From the NCBI GenBank assembly GCA_002742885.1, contig PDOO01000038.1, positions 1 to 53,902 on the forward strand: DNA of 53,902 nt. The letters are read 5' to 3'. This DNA comes from Candidatus Cloacimonadota bacterium (GTDB lineage: Bacteria; Cloacimonadota; Cloacimonadia; Cloacimonadales; GCA-2742885). This document shows positions 15,353-24,786 of the stretch, one piece after another. Made by a program: the position numbers and the translations under genes. The number at the start of each line of letters is the position of its first letter. The stretch's first letter is position 1. The notes beneath the pieces are model-generated. The model was not told where the DNA came from. It searched no databases and was given only the letters and a program-made list of their open reading frames with translations.

Positions 15353-16639
15353 ATGTCTCGTTCCAAAGATTATGCAAAGGACTTTTTGGCTTTTATCGAT
15401 AAGTCGCCTTCGGCTTTCCATGCCGTAAAAAATATTGCTTCCGAACTTACCGAATTCGGTTATCAAGAATTGTCTGAAAAAGAAAAATGGCCGCTTGAAC
15501 CGGGAGGAAAATATTTTGTAATGAGAAACGGTTCGTCTCTTATTTCTTTTCATATCGGAACCGGTGATCTTGCCGAGAACGGATTCAGATTAATCGGAGC
15601 CCATACAGACAGTCCGGGATTAAAAATAAAACCGGAAACTTTTAAAAATAAAAACGGATATATCGCTGCAAACGTTGAAGTTTACGGCGGTCCTATAGTT
15701 GCAACTTGGTTGGACAGACCGCTTTCCGTCGCAGGTCGCATTACTTGTTCTATTGACGGAGAAGCTGTATCAAAAACAGTTGATTTTGAAGAACCGATTG
15801 CGATTGTTCCCAATGCTGCCATCCATGTTAATCGCGATATAAACAAAGGATTTGAATATAATCGTCAGAATCATCTTCAGATGATTTTTGCTCTTGCTTC
15901 GGACAGGAAACCGAAAGAATATTTTTTGAAGGTTCTGGCTGATAAAGCAGGAGTAAACTCTGATGATATACTTGATTACGACCTTTTTGCCTATGACGCG
16001 CAAAAGTCTTTGATAATCGGTACGGAGGGCGAATTTATTTCTGCCGGCAGACTTGATAATCTTGCCATGTGTCATGCTGTTTTAAAAATAACGACGGAGA
16101 TCGAAAATCCGATTTCAACTTTTGTCGGTCTTCATTACGATAACGAAGAAATCGGAAGCACCACTTTGCAGGGAGCAAATTCTTCTTTTGCCAAAGACAT
16201 TTTGGAAAGAATATCCGCAAATTTAACATCTTCCAAGGAAGATTTTTATAGAGCGACGGCAAATTCTTTCCAGATCTCGGCGGACGGAGCTCATGCGGTT
16301 CATCCCGGTTTTGCCGAAAAGCATGATCCTGATTATCAGCCTCTTTTAAACGGCGGTCCGGTTATTAAGCAAAATGCTAATTTCAGATATGCTACGACAT
16401 CCGAAACATCGGCATATTTTGAAAATCTTTGCCGTAAAGCAAATGTGAAATGTCAAAAAATGATGAACAGATCCGATATCCCTTCCGGCTCGACAATCGG
16501 TCCTATGAGTTCTTCTATTTTGGGTATAAAAACCGTGGATGTCGGAAATCCGATGCTTGCCATGCATTCCGTTCGCGAAATGTGCGGAACAGAAGATCAT
16601 GAAATGATGATTCGAGTTTTCCGGGAGTTTGCCCGATAA
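15353..16639 (+). CDS. M18 family aminopeptidase
   Basis: A 428-residue cytoplasmic zinc aminopeptidase (family M18, aspartyl-aminopeptidase-like) that trims N-terminal residues from peptides. Conserved blocks are FHAVKNIASEL, IGAHTDSPGLKIKP (H84, D86, metal ligands), GRLDNL, LHYDNEEIGS (catalytic and metal glutamates), ISADGAHAVHP and IPSGSTIGPM near the C-terminus, with MHSVREMCG at the end supplying the last histidine. AAAGGAG precedes the ATG, which starts immediately after the kdsA stop codon. Peptide breakdown suits an amino-acid fermenter. Confidence 0.92.
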   Translation: MSRSKDYAKDFLAFIDKSPSAFHAVKNIASELTEFGYQELSEKEKWPLEPGGKYFVMRNGSSLISFHIGTGDLAENGFRLIGAHTDSPGLKIKPETFKNKNGYIAANVEVYGGPIVATWLDRPLSVAGRITCSIDGEAVSKTVDFEEPIAIVPNAAIHVNRDINKGFEYNRQNHLQMIFALASDRKPKEYFLKVLADKAGVNSDDILDYDLFAYDAQKSLIIGTEGEFISAGRLDNLAMCHAVLKITTEIENPISTFVGLHYDNEEIGSTTLQGANSSFAKDILERISANLTSSKEDFYRATANSFQISADGAHAVHPGFAEKHDPDYQPLLNGGPVIKQNANFRYATTSETSAYFENLCRKANVKCQKMMNRSDIPSGSTIGPMSSSILGIKTVDVGNPMLAMHSVREMCGTEDHEMMIRVFREFAR

Positions 16640-16681
16640 AAGGAGATCTTTAAAGCGGAATGATTGGAGGGAGATGATTTA

Positions 16682-17305
16682 ATGCTGAATTTGGTATTCA
16701 TAGGTATTCAGGGCAGCGGAAAAGGTACGCAGGCTAAAATGCTGAACCGAAAACTCGGATTGAGACATTATGCGATCGGTCAGCGTTTGCGTTGGCATGT
16801 AAGCGAAAGAACCGAACTCGGCAGGCAAATAGAATCAATTATAAACAAAGGAAACTTTGTTTCAGATGAAATTGCCGATGAATTGGTTTTTTCCGAGATT
16901 CCCCCGACGACAAAAGGCTATATTTTAGACGGATTTCCCAGAAATAAAGCTCAAGCCGAATTTCTTTTGCAGCATTACAGAATTGACAGAGTCATTTATT
17001 TTGACATGGACGACGATTCCGCAAGAGAACGTTTGCTTGCCAGACGTTTGTGCAGTGTCTGCGGCTGTGATTATAACTTGATAAGCAAAATTCCGAAAGT
17101 CAAAAATAAATGCGATAATTGCGGAGGAGAGCTTTCGGCTCGCGGGGATGACTATCTGGCGGCGATAGAAAAACGTTTGGCTGTTTTTCACCGAAAAACC
17201 AAAGTTTTAGCTGATTTTTTTGATAAACTCGGTCTTTTGACCGTTATTGACGCTTCTCAACCTGAAAATGAAGTTAATAAAGCTATTTTGAAAAGTCTTG
17301 ATTAA
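16682..17305 (+). CDS. adk: Adenylate kinase
   Basis: Interconverts AMP + ATP and two ADP. The P-loop is GIQGSGKGTQ (residues 8-17), the NMP-binding region includes IGQRLRWH and LDGFPRNKAQA, and the LID carries a four-cysteine zinc site (C124, C127, C144, C147), the structural-zinc version of the lid. At 207 residues it is a normal length. The ATG at 16682 has AGGGAG eight bases upstream; the TTG 18 bases before it overlaps that ribosome site and is unlikely. Some lid-region arginines are shifted, so a related nucleoside monophosphate kinase activity cannot be ruled out. Confidence 0.88.
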   Translation: MLNLVFIGIQGSGKGTQAKMLNRKLGLRHYAIGQRLRWHVSERTELGRQIESIINKGNFVSDEIADELVFSEIPPTTKGYILDGFPRNKAQAEFLLQHYRIDRVIYFDMDDDSARERLLARRLCSVCGCDYNLISKIPKVKNKCDNCGGELSARGDDYLAAIEKRLAVFHRKTKVLADFFDKLGLLTVIDASQPENEVNKAILKSLD

Positions 17306-17317
17306 GAGGTTTGATTT

Positions 17318-19024
17318 ATGCTGAAAATCTGGCATGCGGTTAAACAATTTTGCCGCAGATACCGATTTGTATTCAGATTCATAATTAATGCAACAGCTTT
17401 GGTAAACAGCTTATTTCTTATAGTAAGTTACTTGTATCCTGATATTCACGATATTAAAACTTATTATTTGCAGGCTTCTTTAGGCGTTTTTGCGCTGCAT
17501 ATTTTATTTGAAATAACCGGAGCCGAAAATTCCGCTAAAAATCTCCGAGCTGCTTTGCTTGATACTTTTGCGTTGCTTGTCGGATTTTTCTTTAAGGAAA
17601 CTCTGGAGTTTTTTCAACTTTTTATTATCGGAAGACAATTATTTTTCTTTTTCGGTTCAAAAGCGAAATCTAAAGAGAAGAAAATTTCTCACAGTTGGTT
17701 TTACGACAGTCCGTCTGTTATTGTTTTGCTGAGCTTTTTGGGGACTATTGCTGCGGGAACTTTTTTGCTTATGCTGCCGGAAGCTACAACCGAAGGCGTA
17801 AGATTTCCTTTTGCGGATGCTTTGTTTACTTCGACTTCGGCGACTTGCGTGACCGGGCTTGCGGTTGTTGACACCGGAACTTATTTTTCCCGATTCGGAC
17901 AAATCGTTATTCTGCTTTTGATTCAAACAGGCGGTTTGGGAATTATGACAGTTTCCACTGCTTTTGCCATGTTGCTGGGACAAAATATGACGATGAAATC
18001 GCAAAGTCTCATGCAAAATGTGGTGGGGGAGAGCAGTTTGCCCAATATGTTTGATTTGATTAAGAATATTGTTTACGTAACTCTTTTTTTTGAAGGGTTG
18101 GGGGCAGCTTTTCTTTATTTGACTTTTCGGACTGTCGAACATCCTCCGTCGGATATAATTTATCATTCCGTATTTCATTCCGTTTCCGCTTTTTGCAACG
18201 CCGGGTTCAGTCTAAATTCTGACAGCTTTTCTTCCATGTATTCCAATATCCCGCTTAATTATACGATTATGATGCTGATTATTACGGGAGGTATCGGATT
18301 TTCTGTAATGACCGATATCAGGAAAAACATATTGCAAAAATTTCAACCTCAAAGATTTTCGTTGCATACCAAACTGGTTTTGGTTACTACGACGTTGCTT
18401 ATTTTTTTCGGTGCCGGTTTCTATTTTGTCGCCGAATATTCCGGAACTATGAGCGGATTCGCATTTACCGACAGGATTACGGCATCAATGTTTCAAAGTG
18501 TTTCGACCAGAACTGCCGGATTTAATACGATAGATAACGGTCAGTTGAGTCAGGCTTCTGTTTTGTTGACTTTGTTTTTGATGTTTGCGGGAGCTTCTCC
18601 GGGTTCCACCGGAGGAGGCATCAAGACGACTACTTTGGCGATTATCTGTTTGTCTGTTTGGGCGATTCTTCAAGGAGATGATGACGTAACTGTTTTCAGA
18701 AGAAAGATTTCCGACAGATCTTTAAAAAAAGTTCTGTCTTTGATAGCTGTTTCCGCAGTTGTTTTGTTTTTCCTTATTTTTATTCTTTTTTTAACGGAAA
18801 AATCTTTAAGTTTTGAAACGGTTGTTTTTGAAGCTGTTTCTGCTTTTGCGACAGTCGGATTATCGATGGGTATTACGTCAAAATTGTCCGTTGCCGGAAA
18901 AATAATTATCACTGTTTTAATGTATTTGGGAAGAGTAGGACCTCTTACTTTGATTTTTGCCTTGTCGGAAAAGAAACTGAAAAAGTCTTTCGCTTATACG
19001 GAAGAAAATATAAGCATCGGTTAA
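17318..19024 (+). CDS. TrkH/KtrB family potassium transporter, membrane subunit
   Basis: A 568-residue inner-membrane protein that forms the K+ translocation pore. The four pore-loop repeats are recognisable: SATCVTGL, SAFCNAGFS, STRTAGFN and SAFATVGLS, each with the selectivity-filter glycine. An N-terminal region of about 120 residues precedes the canonical fold and contains several extra hydrophobic segments. The RCK regulatory subunit is encoded 47 bases downstream, so the pair form a complete Ktr/Trk system for K+ uptake and turgor control. GAGGTTTGATTT precedes the ATG. Confidence 0.92.
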   Translation: MLKIWHAVKQFCRRYRFVFRFIINATALVNSLFLIVSYLYPDIHDIKTYYLQASLGVFALHILFEITGAENSAKNLRAALLDTFALLVGFFFKETLEFFQLFIIGRQLFFFFGSKAKSKEKKISHSWFYDSPSVIVLLSFLGTIAAGTFLLMLPEATTEGVRFPFADALFTSTSATCVTGLAVVDTGTYFSRFGQIVILLLIQTGGLGIMTVSTAFAMLLGQNMTMKSQSLMQNVVGESSLPNMFDLIKNIVYVTLFFEGLGAAFLYLTFRTVEHPPSDIIYHSVFHSVSAFCNAGFSLNSDSFSSMYSNIPLNYTIMMLIITGGIGFSVMTDIRKNILQKFQPQRFSLHTKLVLVTTTLLIFFGAGFYFVAEYSGTMSGFAFTDRITASMFQSVSTRTAGFNTIDNGQLSQASVLLTLFLMFAGASPGSTGGGIKTTTLAIICLSVWAILQGDDDVTVFRRKISDRSLKKVLSLIAVSAVVLFFLIFILFLTEKSLSFETVVFEAVSAFATVGLSMGITSKLSVAGKIIITVLMYLGRVGPLTLIFALSEKKLKKSFAYTEENISIG

Positions 19025-19071
19025 TTTTTTACTTTAAATGTATATAAAAATTCTGTTGTTCAGGAGTTATA

Positions 19072-19770
19072 ATGGGAAAATTTGCTGTTATCGGGTTGGG
19101 TAAGTTCGGCACAACGGTTGCCAATACTCTTTATGCAAACGGTTCGGAAGTTATTGTTATAGATACAAACGAAAAACGGATAGAAGAAATTAAAGGTCAA
19201 GTTTCAGCCGCCGTTCATATTGACAGTACTAACGAGCAGGCTTTGAAAGATGTCGGTATCCACGAAATGGATGCGGTTATTTTGGCGATAGGAAACAATA
19301 TTGCCGTAAGCGTTTTGACCAGTGTTATCTTGAAAAAACTGGGAGCGGGCAATATTTATGCAAAAGTTGACAGTAAATTGCACGCCAGAATCCTTGAGAT
19401 GCTGGGCGTTCATAATATTGTTTTTCCCGAGGAACAAATAGGTATTCAGCTGGCGCATTCATTGATGTCGGCAAATATTATAAATTATTACAGTTTATCT
19501 ACCGGGCATACCATTATTGAGATGAGAGTTCCTCATACTTATACGGGTAAAACTCTGCAACAATTGGCTTTGCCGAGAGAGAAAGGCATTCATATCGTGG
19601 CAATAAAATATGATTTGGTTACTGTTTCGGAAGACGGCGACAATATTGTCGAAAAAAGAATAAACGATATGCCGGGAGCCAATGATATTATAAATGAAGG
19701 CGATATTCTGGTTTTACTGGGATCTCAATCAAAAATTACGGAACTTATTAACGAAACCGCCGGATTATAG
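19072..19770 (+). CDS. TrkA/KtrA family potassium uptake regulatory protein (RCK domain)
   Basis: A 232-residue cytoplasmic subunit of the K+ uptake system. The Rossmann-type RCK_N domain begins VIGLGKFGTTVA (GxGxxG at 8-13), with VIDTNEKRIEEI ending in the acidic residue that contacts nucleotide. An RCK_C domain follows from about residue 135. Nucleotide binding (ATP/ADP or NAD(H)) gates the membrane subunit encoded upstream. CAGGAG precedes the ATG. The single RCK_N/RCK_C pair makes it KtrA-like rather than the duplicated E. coli TrkA. Confidence 0.92.
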   Translation: MGKFAVIGLGKFGTTVANTLYANGSEVIVIDTNEKRIEEIKGQVSAAVHIDSTNEQALKDVGIHEMDAVILAIGNNIAVSVLTSVILKKLGAGNIYAKVDSKLHARILEMLGVHNIVFPEEQIGIQLAHSLMSANIINYYSLSTGHTIIEMRVPHTYTGKTLQQLALPREKGIHIVAIKYDLVTVSEDGDNIVEKRINDMPGANDIINEGDILVLLGSQSKITELINETAGL

Positions 19771-19778
19771 GAAATATT

Positions 19779-20615
19779 ATGAAACGAGGATTTACGAATA
19801 AAACAAGATTTTTTTTCTTTCTTATCTTTGTCGTGTCTCTTATTCAGAGTATAGTTGTTTTATCGAGAATAGGAGCCGAAGAAAGAAGTTTGGCAATAAG
19901 ACCGGAAAGAGCTGATTCCGTTTTTACGGTTTACTCGCAACATTTGGATGATGTTACTTCTCGTTGTCATGATGATATTGAACATACTGTTTTCATTTCT
20001 TTGGGAACTCAGCTTATTTTGCTTATTTTTTTCTTTTTTTATCATAATATAATGTTGAGAGAGTCTTTCAATGACATAAATGCCGCCGTCGGAGAATTTG
20101 CCAAAGGTCAATACGGGCGACATCCCGCTTTTGATAAAATTATCGAAAGAAACGATAAAGTGTTCGGAGAAGTGTTGGAAAAACTTGATCATGCCAGAGA
20201 TTATATAGTTAAATTTGATTATGCCAAAAAGAAAAAAATTGTTGAAAATAAGAACCGTATCCTCGGAATGATGAATCTCTCCGATAACGGATTTATTATT
20301 ATTGCCATGAACGGAAGCATTCCTTTTGTGAATGATAATGTTGCCAAGTATTTCCCTTCCATTACGGAAAACGGCAATATTGTGGAAACGGCGTATCCTC
20401 CGGAAATTCAAAATACGATCATAAAATATATTTTGGGGATTTTACGGACAAAGATGAATCAGCCGCCGCAACAGGTTTTCTTTCATCATTTGAAAAGGCA
20501 TATTCTTTTAAAAAGTTCGGTTGTCAGAGACAAAGACGGCAATGCAACAGGCGCCGTAATAGCTTTTTTAAATCTTACCGAAAAGAAAAAAGAAGGGAAA
20601 AAAGACAATAAATAA
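19779..20615 (+). CDS. Membrane-anchored PAS-like sensor protein without an output domain
   Basis: A 278-residue protein. Two transmembrane segments (about residues 10-28 and 68-90) frame an external loop of roughly 40 residues. A charged linker with a HAMP-like or coiled-coil character (about 95-160) leads to a PAS-like domain near 165-270 (NGFIIIAMNGSIPFVNDNVAKYF ... VVRDKDGNATGAVIAFLNLTEKKK), which closely resembles the PAS domains of histidine kinases. No kinase, GGDEF or methyl-accepting domain follows. It starts 8 bases after the KtrA-like gene and overlaps the pseudouridine synthase gene by one base. It may pass its signal to a separate partner such as the receiver-phosphatase two genes on. 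Confidence 0.65.
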   Translation: MKRGFTNKTRFFFFLIFVVSLIQSIVVLSRIGAEERSLAIRPERADSVFTVYSQHLDDVTSRCHDDIEHTVFISLGTQLILLIFFFFYHNIMLRESFNDINAAVGEFAKGQYGRHPAFDKIIERNDKVFGEVLEKLDHARDYIVKFDYAKKKKIVENKNRILGMMNLSDNGFIIIAMNGSIPFVNDNVAKYFPSITENGNIVETAYPPEIQNTIIKYILGILRTKMNQPPQQVFFHHLKRHILLKSSVVRDKDGNATGAVIAFLNLTEKKKEGKKDNK

Positions 20616-21598
20616 TGAAAAAATACGTATTCCGATCAGATAAACCTTTAAGGCTTGATAAATATTTGGCTCAATTGGATATTCCTGAACTTTATTCCAG
20701 GTCTGTTGTCGAAAAATTAATAAAAAATAAAAAAGTTACGGTAAACGGCAAAAACGAGAAAAAAAGTTTTATGCTTGAAAATGGCGATGAGGTTATTTTT
20801 GAATTTCCGGAACGAAAAGAAACCGAATTGCGTCCTCAAAAAACAAATTTTGATGTTATTCTCGAAGACGATTATCTTGCTGTAATAAATAAACCGGCAG
20901 GTCTGATCGTACATCCCGGAAACGGCGTTAAAGACGGAACTTTGGCAAACGGACTTTTGGAAAGATTCGGCGATAATTTATCTTATTTGAATGACCCTGC
21001 GCGTCCCGGAATAGTTCATCGTTTGGATAAAGACACCAGCGGATTGCTTGTCATAGCCAAAAACGATAAAGTTCATGCTCTTTTGAGCAACATGTTCCGG
21101 GAAAGAAAAATTTTAAAAAAATATAAAGCAATTATTTTGGGCGTTCCCGATGAATCTGAAGCGACAATTGAAACATTTTACGGAATACATCCTAAAAACA
21201 GATTGAAAATGGCTGTTTTGCCGACAGGAAGAAATGCGATAACTCTATATAAAATAGAAGAATATACCGACTATTTTTGTCTTGCCGATATTCAAATAAA
21301 AACAGGACGCACTCATCAAATAAGAGTTCATATGAGCCATATTCATTGTCCGGTTTTGGGAGATGATTTGTATTCTTCCCTGAACGAGGCGATAAACAGG
21401 GTGCCGTCGCAAACTGCCAATAAAATAAAATATCTTTATGCCGATATTTTAAAAAGACAAGCTTTGCATGCTTATAAACTTTGCTTTGAGCATCCGATAA
21501 CCGGAAAAAACCTTGAGGCGGAAACAGGTTTGCCTGAGGATATTGATTCAGCTTGGAAATTTTTAACCGAACACTACAGATACAGAGAGGAAAGATGA
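20615..21598 (+). CDS. RluA/RluD family 23S rRNA pseudouridine synthase
   Basis: A 327-residue RNA-modifying enzyme that isomerises uridine to pseudouridine, most likely in 23S rRNA. An S4 RNA-binding domain (about residues 12-70, LRLDKYLAQ ... VTVNGK) precedes the catalytic domain with INKPAGLIVHPG and HRLDKDTSG (catalytic D138), then TGRTHQIRVH. Length and domain order match RluD. Its ATG overlaps the stop codon of the preceding gene by one base, and its own TGA overlaps the next start (ATGA), so the three are translationally coupled. Confidence 0.9.
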   Translation: MKKYVFRSDKPLRLDKYLAQLDIPELYSRSVVEKLIKNKKVTVNGKNEKKSFMLENGDEVIFEFPERKETELRPQKTNFDVILEDDYLAVINKPAGLIVHPGNGVKDGTLANGLLERFGDNLSYLNDPARPGIVHRLDKDTSGLLVIAKNDKVHALLSNMFRERKILKKYKAIILGVPDESEATIETFYGIHPKNRLKMAVLPTGRNAITLYKIEEYTDYFCLADIQIKTGRTHQIRVHMSHIHCPVLGDDLYSSLNEAINRVPSQTANKIKYLYADILKRQALHAYKLCFEHPITGKNLEAETGLPEDIDSAWKFLTEHYRYREER

Positions 21599-22755
21599 AT
21601 CAGACCATATTAATCGTCGATGACGAGTCCTTAAACAGAATGGTTTTGGCGCGTTCTTTCAGCAAACTCAATTATAATACTTTAGAAGCGGAAGACGGAG
21701 AACAAGCCTTGCGATTGCTTGAAAATTCATCTGTTGATATTATTCTTTTGGATATAATGATGCCCGATAAAGACGGCTATGAAGTTTGCGCAGAAATAAA
21801 AAAAAATCCCCGTACTTATGAAATTCCCGTGATTTTTATTACGGCGTTAAGCGACAGAAAATCAAAGATTAGAGGTTTGGAGACAGGAGCGGTTGACTTT
21901 ATCGTAAAACCGTTTGATTTATTTGAAGTCAGACTTCGGGTTCAGCAGCATTTGCGAGTTCGAGAACTTTATTTGGAAATTAAACGAGCCAATTCGCATA
22001 TGAAAAAAGAAATCGTGAATGCCAGGAAGCTTCAAAATAATCTTTTACCGGCTAATTACATTAAATTGAACGAGAGTTTGGAATTTAAATTTGAATATTA
22101 TCCCTGCGAAGATTTAGGCGGAGATTTTTTGGATATTTTTAAAATAGACGACGAGCATTTTTGTTTTTACAATGCCGATGTTGCCGGACACGGAGTTTCA
22201 TCGTCCATGATTACCGTTTTTGTAAAAGAATTTTTCCATCGTTTGCAATATAAGGAAGCAATTCCCGTCGATGATCCCGCTTTGCTCTTGGGACGCTTGA
22301 ACAATGCTTTGCTGAGTTTGGATTTCGGCGGCAGAAGTTTGACTATTTTTCTGGGAATAATTAATGGCGTAACCGGAATGATTAACTGGAGTTGCGCCGG
22401 AGCCAATAATTTACCTTATATAATCGGGGAGGATTACATCAAACAATTGGAAGAAAATTCTGTTGCTGTCGGTTGGTTCGAAGATTTTGTCTGGGATAAT
22501 CATAAAACGCTTCTGAACAAAGGAGAATTGCTTTTTTTGTATTCCGATGCTGCGACTGAAGTCAGAAATCCGGATAAGGAAGAATTGGGACATGACGGTT
22601 TGGCTCGTATATTGCAAGAAGCAGATGTTTTGAGAGAAACTGACCTGGATTCCGTTGTTGCCGAACTTCTTAACTTCGGAGAAAGGGTAAATTTCGATGA
22701 TGATCTTACTCTTATGATTTTAAAAAGAAAAAAAGTTTCTCAAATTTCTTTGTAA
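21595..22755 (+). CDS. Response regulator with PP2C-type (SpoIIE/RsbU) phosphatase output
   Basis: A 386-residue signalling protein. The N-terminal receiver domain has the acidic pair DD9-10, phospho-acceptor D53 (LLDIMMPD), T83 and K105 (VKPF), so it should be phosphorylated by a histidine kinase. After a coiled-coil linker (about 120-155), a SpoIIE/RsbU-type serine phosphatase domain follows (LQNNLLP ... GGDFLDIF ... ADVAGHGVSSSMITVF ... DDDLTLMILKRK). Such proteins dephosphorylate anti-anti-sigma factors in partner-switching cascades. No sigma factor, anti-sigma or STAS protein is nearby. GAGGAAAG precedes the ATG at 21595, which overlaps the upstream stop; the longer start at 21553 lies inside the previous gene. 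Confidence 0.9.
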   Translation: MNQTILIVDDESLNRMVLARSFSKLNYNTLEAEDGEQALRLLENSSVDIILLDIMMPDKDGYEVCAEIKKNPRTYEIPVIFITALSDRKSKIRGLETGAVDFIVKPFDLFEVRLRVQQHLRVRELYLEIKRANSHMKKEIVNARKLQNNLLPANYIKLNESLEFKFEYYPCEDLGGDFLDIFKIDDEHFCFYNADVAGHGVSSSMITVFVKEFFHRLQYKEAIPVDDPALLLGRLNNALLSLDFGGRSLTIFLGIINGVTGMINWSCAGANNLPYIIGEDYIKQLEENSVAVGWFEDFVWDNHKTLLNKGELLFLYSDAATEVRNPDKEELGHDGLARILQEADVLRETDLDSVVAELLNFGERVNFDDDLTLMILKRKKVSQISL

Positions 22756-22829
22756 CTTAAAGCAAGTGCTCTGAAAAATTTAAGATATATCGTAAAATAA
22801 AAAATATTAAAATTAAGGAAAGGTTTAAA

Positions 22830-24038
22830 ATGAATAAAATATTTTCGTCAATTCCGGAAGCTTTGTCGGATTTCAAAGAAGGTAAATTAATAATTGTCGT
22901 TGATGACAAAAATAGAGAGAACGAAGGTGATTTGATTTGCGCCGGAGAGAAAATTACTCCGGAATCGGTTAATTTCATGATAAAATATGCGCGAGGTTTG
23001 TTGTGCGTTCCCATGGCTTCCTCCTATGCAAAAAGATTGAATATTAATCTTATGACTGAAAATATAACGGAAAAGCACGGTACCAAATTTACTGTTTCCG
23101 TGGATGCTGCTCGTGATACTACAACCGGTATTTCTGCTCGCGACAGATTCGTAACCGTCCAAAAACTTTCTTCTCCGGACAGTGTCGCTTCCGATTTTGT
23201 CAGACCCGGGCATATTTTCCCTCTGATTGCGGAAGAAGGCGGAGTTTTGAAGAGAGCGGGGCATACCGAAGCGGCAGTTGATCTTTGCAAGCTTTCCGGC
23301 TTAAATCCGGTCGGAGCTATTTGCGAAATAATCAAAGATGACGGAGAAATGGCGCGAATGCCTGATTTGGAAATTTTTGCTCGCGAACACAATCTTAAAA
23401 TTATAACTATAGAAGATTTAATCGAATACAGAAATAAAAACGAAAAATTGATAACATGCCACTCTTCCGCCAAGCTCCCCACTAAATACGGAGAATTTGA
23501 GATTAAGACTTACAAAAGCGTGTTATCCAACGAATATCACGTTGCCTTGGTAAAAGGAGATATTTCATCCGAAGATTCGGTTTTGGCGCGAGTTCACTCC
23601 GAGTGTTTAACCGGCGACGCTTTATTTTCAAACCGTTGCGATTGCGGAGAACAACTGGAAGAAGCTTTCAGAATGATTGCGGAAAAAGGTTGCGGAGTTA
23701 TTCTTTATATGAAGCAGGAAGGAAGAGGAATAGGACTTTTAAATAAAATTAAAGCTTATTGTTTGCAGGATAAAGGACGAGATACGGTTGAAGCAAACGT
23801 AGAACTCGGATTTGCTCCGGATTTGAGAAACTACGGAACGGGAGCTCAAATTTTGAAAGACTTGGGGTTGACTAAAATCAGGCTTTTGACCAACAATCCC
23901 AAAAAAGTTATCGGACTGGAAGGTTACGGCATAAAAATAACCGAAAGACTTCCGATTGAAATTAAGCCGCGTACGGATAATAAAAATTATTTAAAAACCA
24001 AAAAAACTAAAATGGGACATATTTTAGATGAAGTATAA
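22830..24038 (+). CDS. ribBA: Bifunctional 3,4-dihydroxy-2-butanone-4-phosphate synthase / GTP cyclohydrolase II
   Basis: Catalyses the two entry steps of riboflavin synthesis. The RibB half (about residues 1-200) has [22 protein letters not shown] and [11 protein letters not shown]. The RibA half (205-395) has the zinc cysteines C259, C270 and C272 (SECLTGD, CDCG), KQEGRGIGL and LLTNNPKK. Both active sites look intact. AAGGAAAGGTTTAAA precedes the ATG. No FMN riboswitch is present in the 74-base upstream gap, and the other rib genes are elsewhere. The stop codon overlaps the next gene by 11 bases. Confidence 0.95.
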   Translation: MNKIFSSIPEALSDFKEGKLIIVVDDKNRENEGDLICAGEKITPESVNFMIKYARGLLCVPMASSYAKRLNINLMTENITEKHGTKFTVSVDAARDTTTGISARDRFVTVQKLSSPDSVASDFVRPGHIFPLIAEEGGVLKRAGHTEAAVDLCKLSGLNPVGAICEIIKDDGEMARMPDLEIFAREHNLKIITIEDLIEYRNKNEKLITCHSSAKLPTKYGEFEIKTYKSVLSNEYHVALVKGDISSEDSVLARVHSECLTGDALFSNRCDCGEQLEEAFRMIAEKGCGVILYMKQEGRGIGLLNKIKAYCLQDKGRDTVEANVELGFAPDLRNYGTGAQILKDLGLTKIRLLTNNPKKVIGLEGYGIKITERLPIEIKPRTDNKNYLKTKKTKMGHILDEV

Positions 24039-24786
24039 AGAAAAGTTTATCTTCTCAGCTCTGTTTTTATTTATTTTTTCGGGATTGTTTGCAAAAGTAA
24101 TATATCCTGAACCTCAAGGTTGGGTAAATGATTACGCCGGGGTTATGTCGAGAAAGGCTGAAAGACAAATTTCCGAAGCAATAGAAGAATTAAACAAAAA
24201 GACCGGTTTTGAAATTGCCGTGGCGACGGTAAAGTCTTTACAAGGGCAAAATTATTCCGAATATGCGGTTGAATTGTATAATAAATGGCGCATAGGTTCC
24301 GAAAACGACGAAGGAATTTTGATTTTGATTGCTCCCGCAGAGAGAAAGGTTAAAATTGAAGTCGGATACGGCGCAGAAGGATATATTACCGACGGAACGG
24401 CGGGAGAAATTCGTGATGCGATGACGCCTTATCTCAGTCGGGGAGACTTTGACGGCGGAGTAATGACAGGCGCGGCTTTGATTTCCCGAATTGTCGCCGG
24501 AGAAAAAAATATAAAGCTTACCGGTAAGATCGGCAGGAAAAATTCGGCAAGAAGACGTAAATCGCGCAGCTCAAAATTACCGATCATAGTTTTTATTATT
24601 CTGGTGATAGTTACAAGAGGACGAATTTTGAAATGGCTCCTGATAGCTCATATTGTCGGCGGAGGGCATAGAGGCAGCGGACGCAGCAGCGGCGGATTCG
24701 GCGGTTTTGACAGTTTCGGCGGCGGCGGTTTCGGCGGATTCGGCGGAGGAAGTTCAGGCGGCGGAGGAGCCGGAGGAAGTTTCTGA
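24028..24786 (+). CDS. TPM-domain (YgcG-like) membrane protein with Gly-rich tail
   Basis: A 252-residue envelope protein: signal peptide (about 1-22, ending GLFA), TPM domain (about 27-165, [56 protein letters not shown]), a transmembrane segment near 188-204, and a Gly/Ser-rich C-terminus ending GGAGGSF. This is the standard architecture of YgcG/TPM proteins, whose role is unclear; the domain has been linked to phosphatase-like folds and membrane-protein assembly. It overlaps ribBA by 11 bases and the next gene begins at its stop codon. Confidence 0.85.
   Translation: MKYKEKFIFSALFLFIFSGLFAKVIYPEPQGWVNDYAGVMSRKAERQISEAIEELNKKTGFEIAVATVKSLQGQNYSEYAVELYNKWRIGSENDEGILILIAPAERKVKIEVGYGAEGYITDGTAGEIRDAMTPYLSRGDFDGGVMTGAALISRIVAGEKNIKLTGKIGRKNSARRRKSRSSKLPIIVFIILVIVTRGRILKWLLIAHIVGGGHRGSGRSSGGFGGFDSFGGGGFGGFGGGSSGGGGAGGSF

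Noticed and set aside
17657-18178. Minus-strand frame of 173 codons
   Set aside because: A shadow of the potassium transporter gene; low-complexity and basic.
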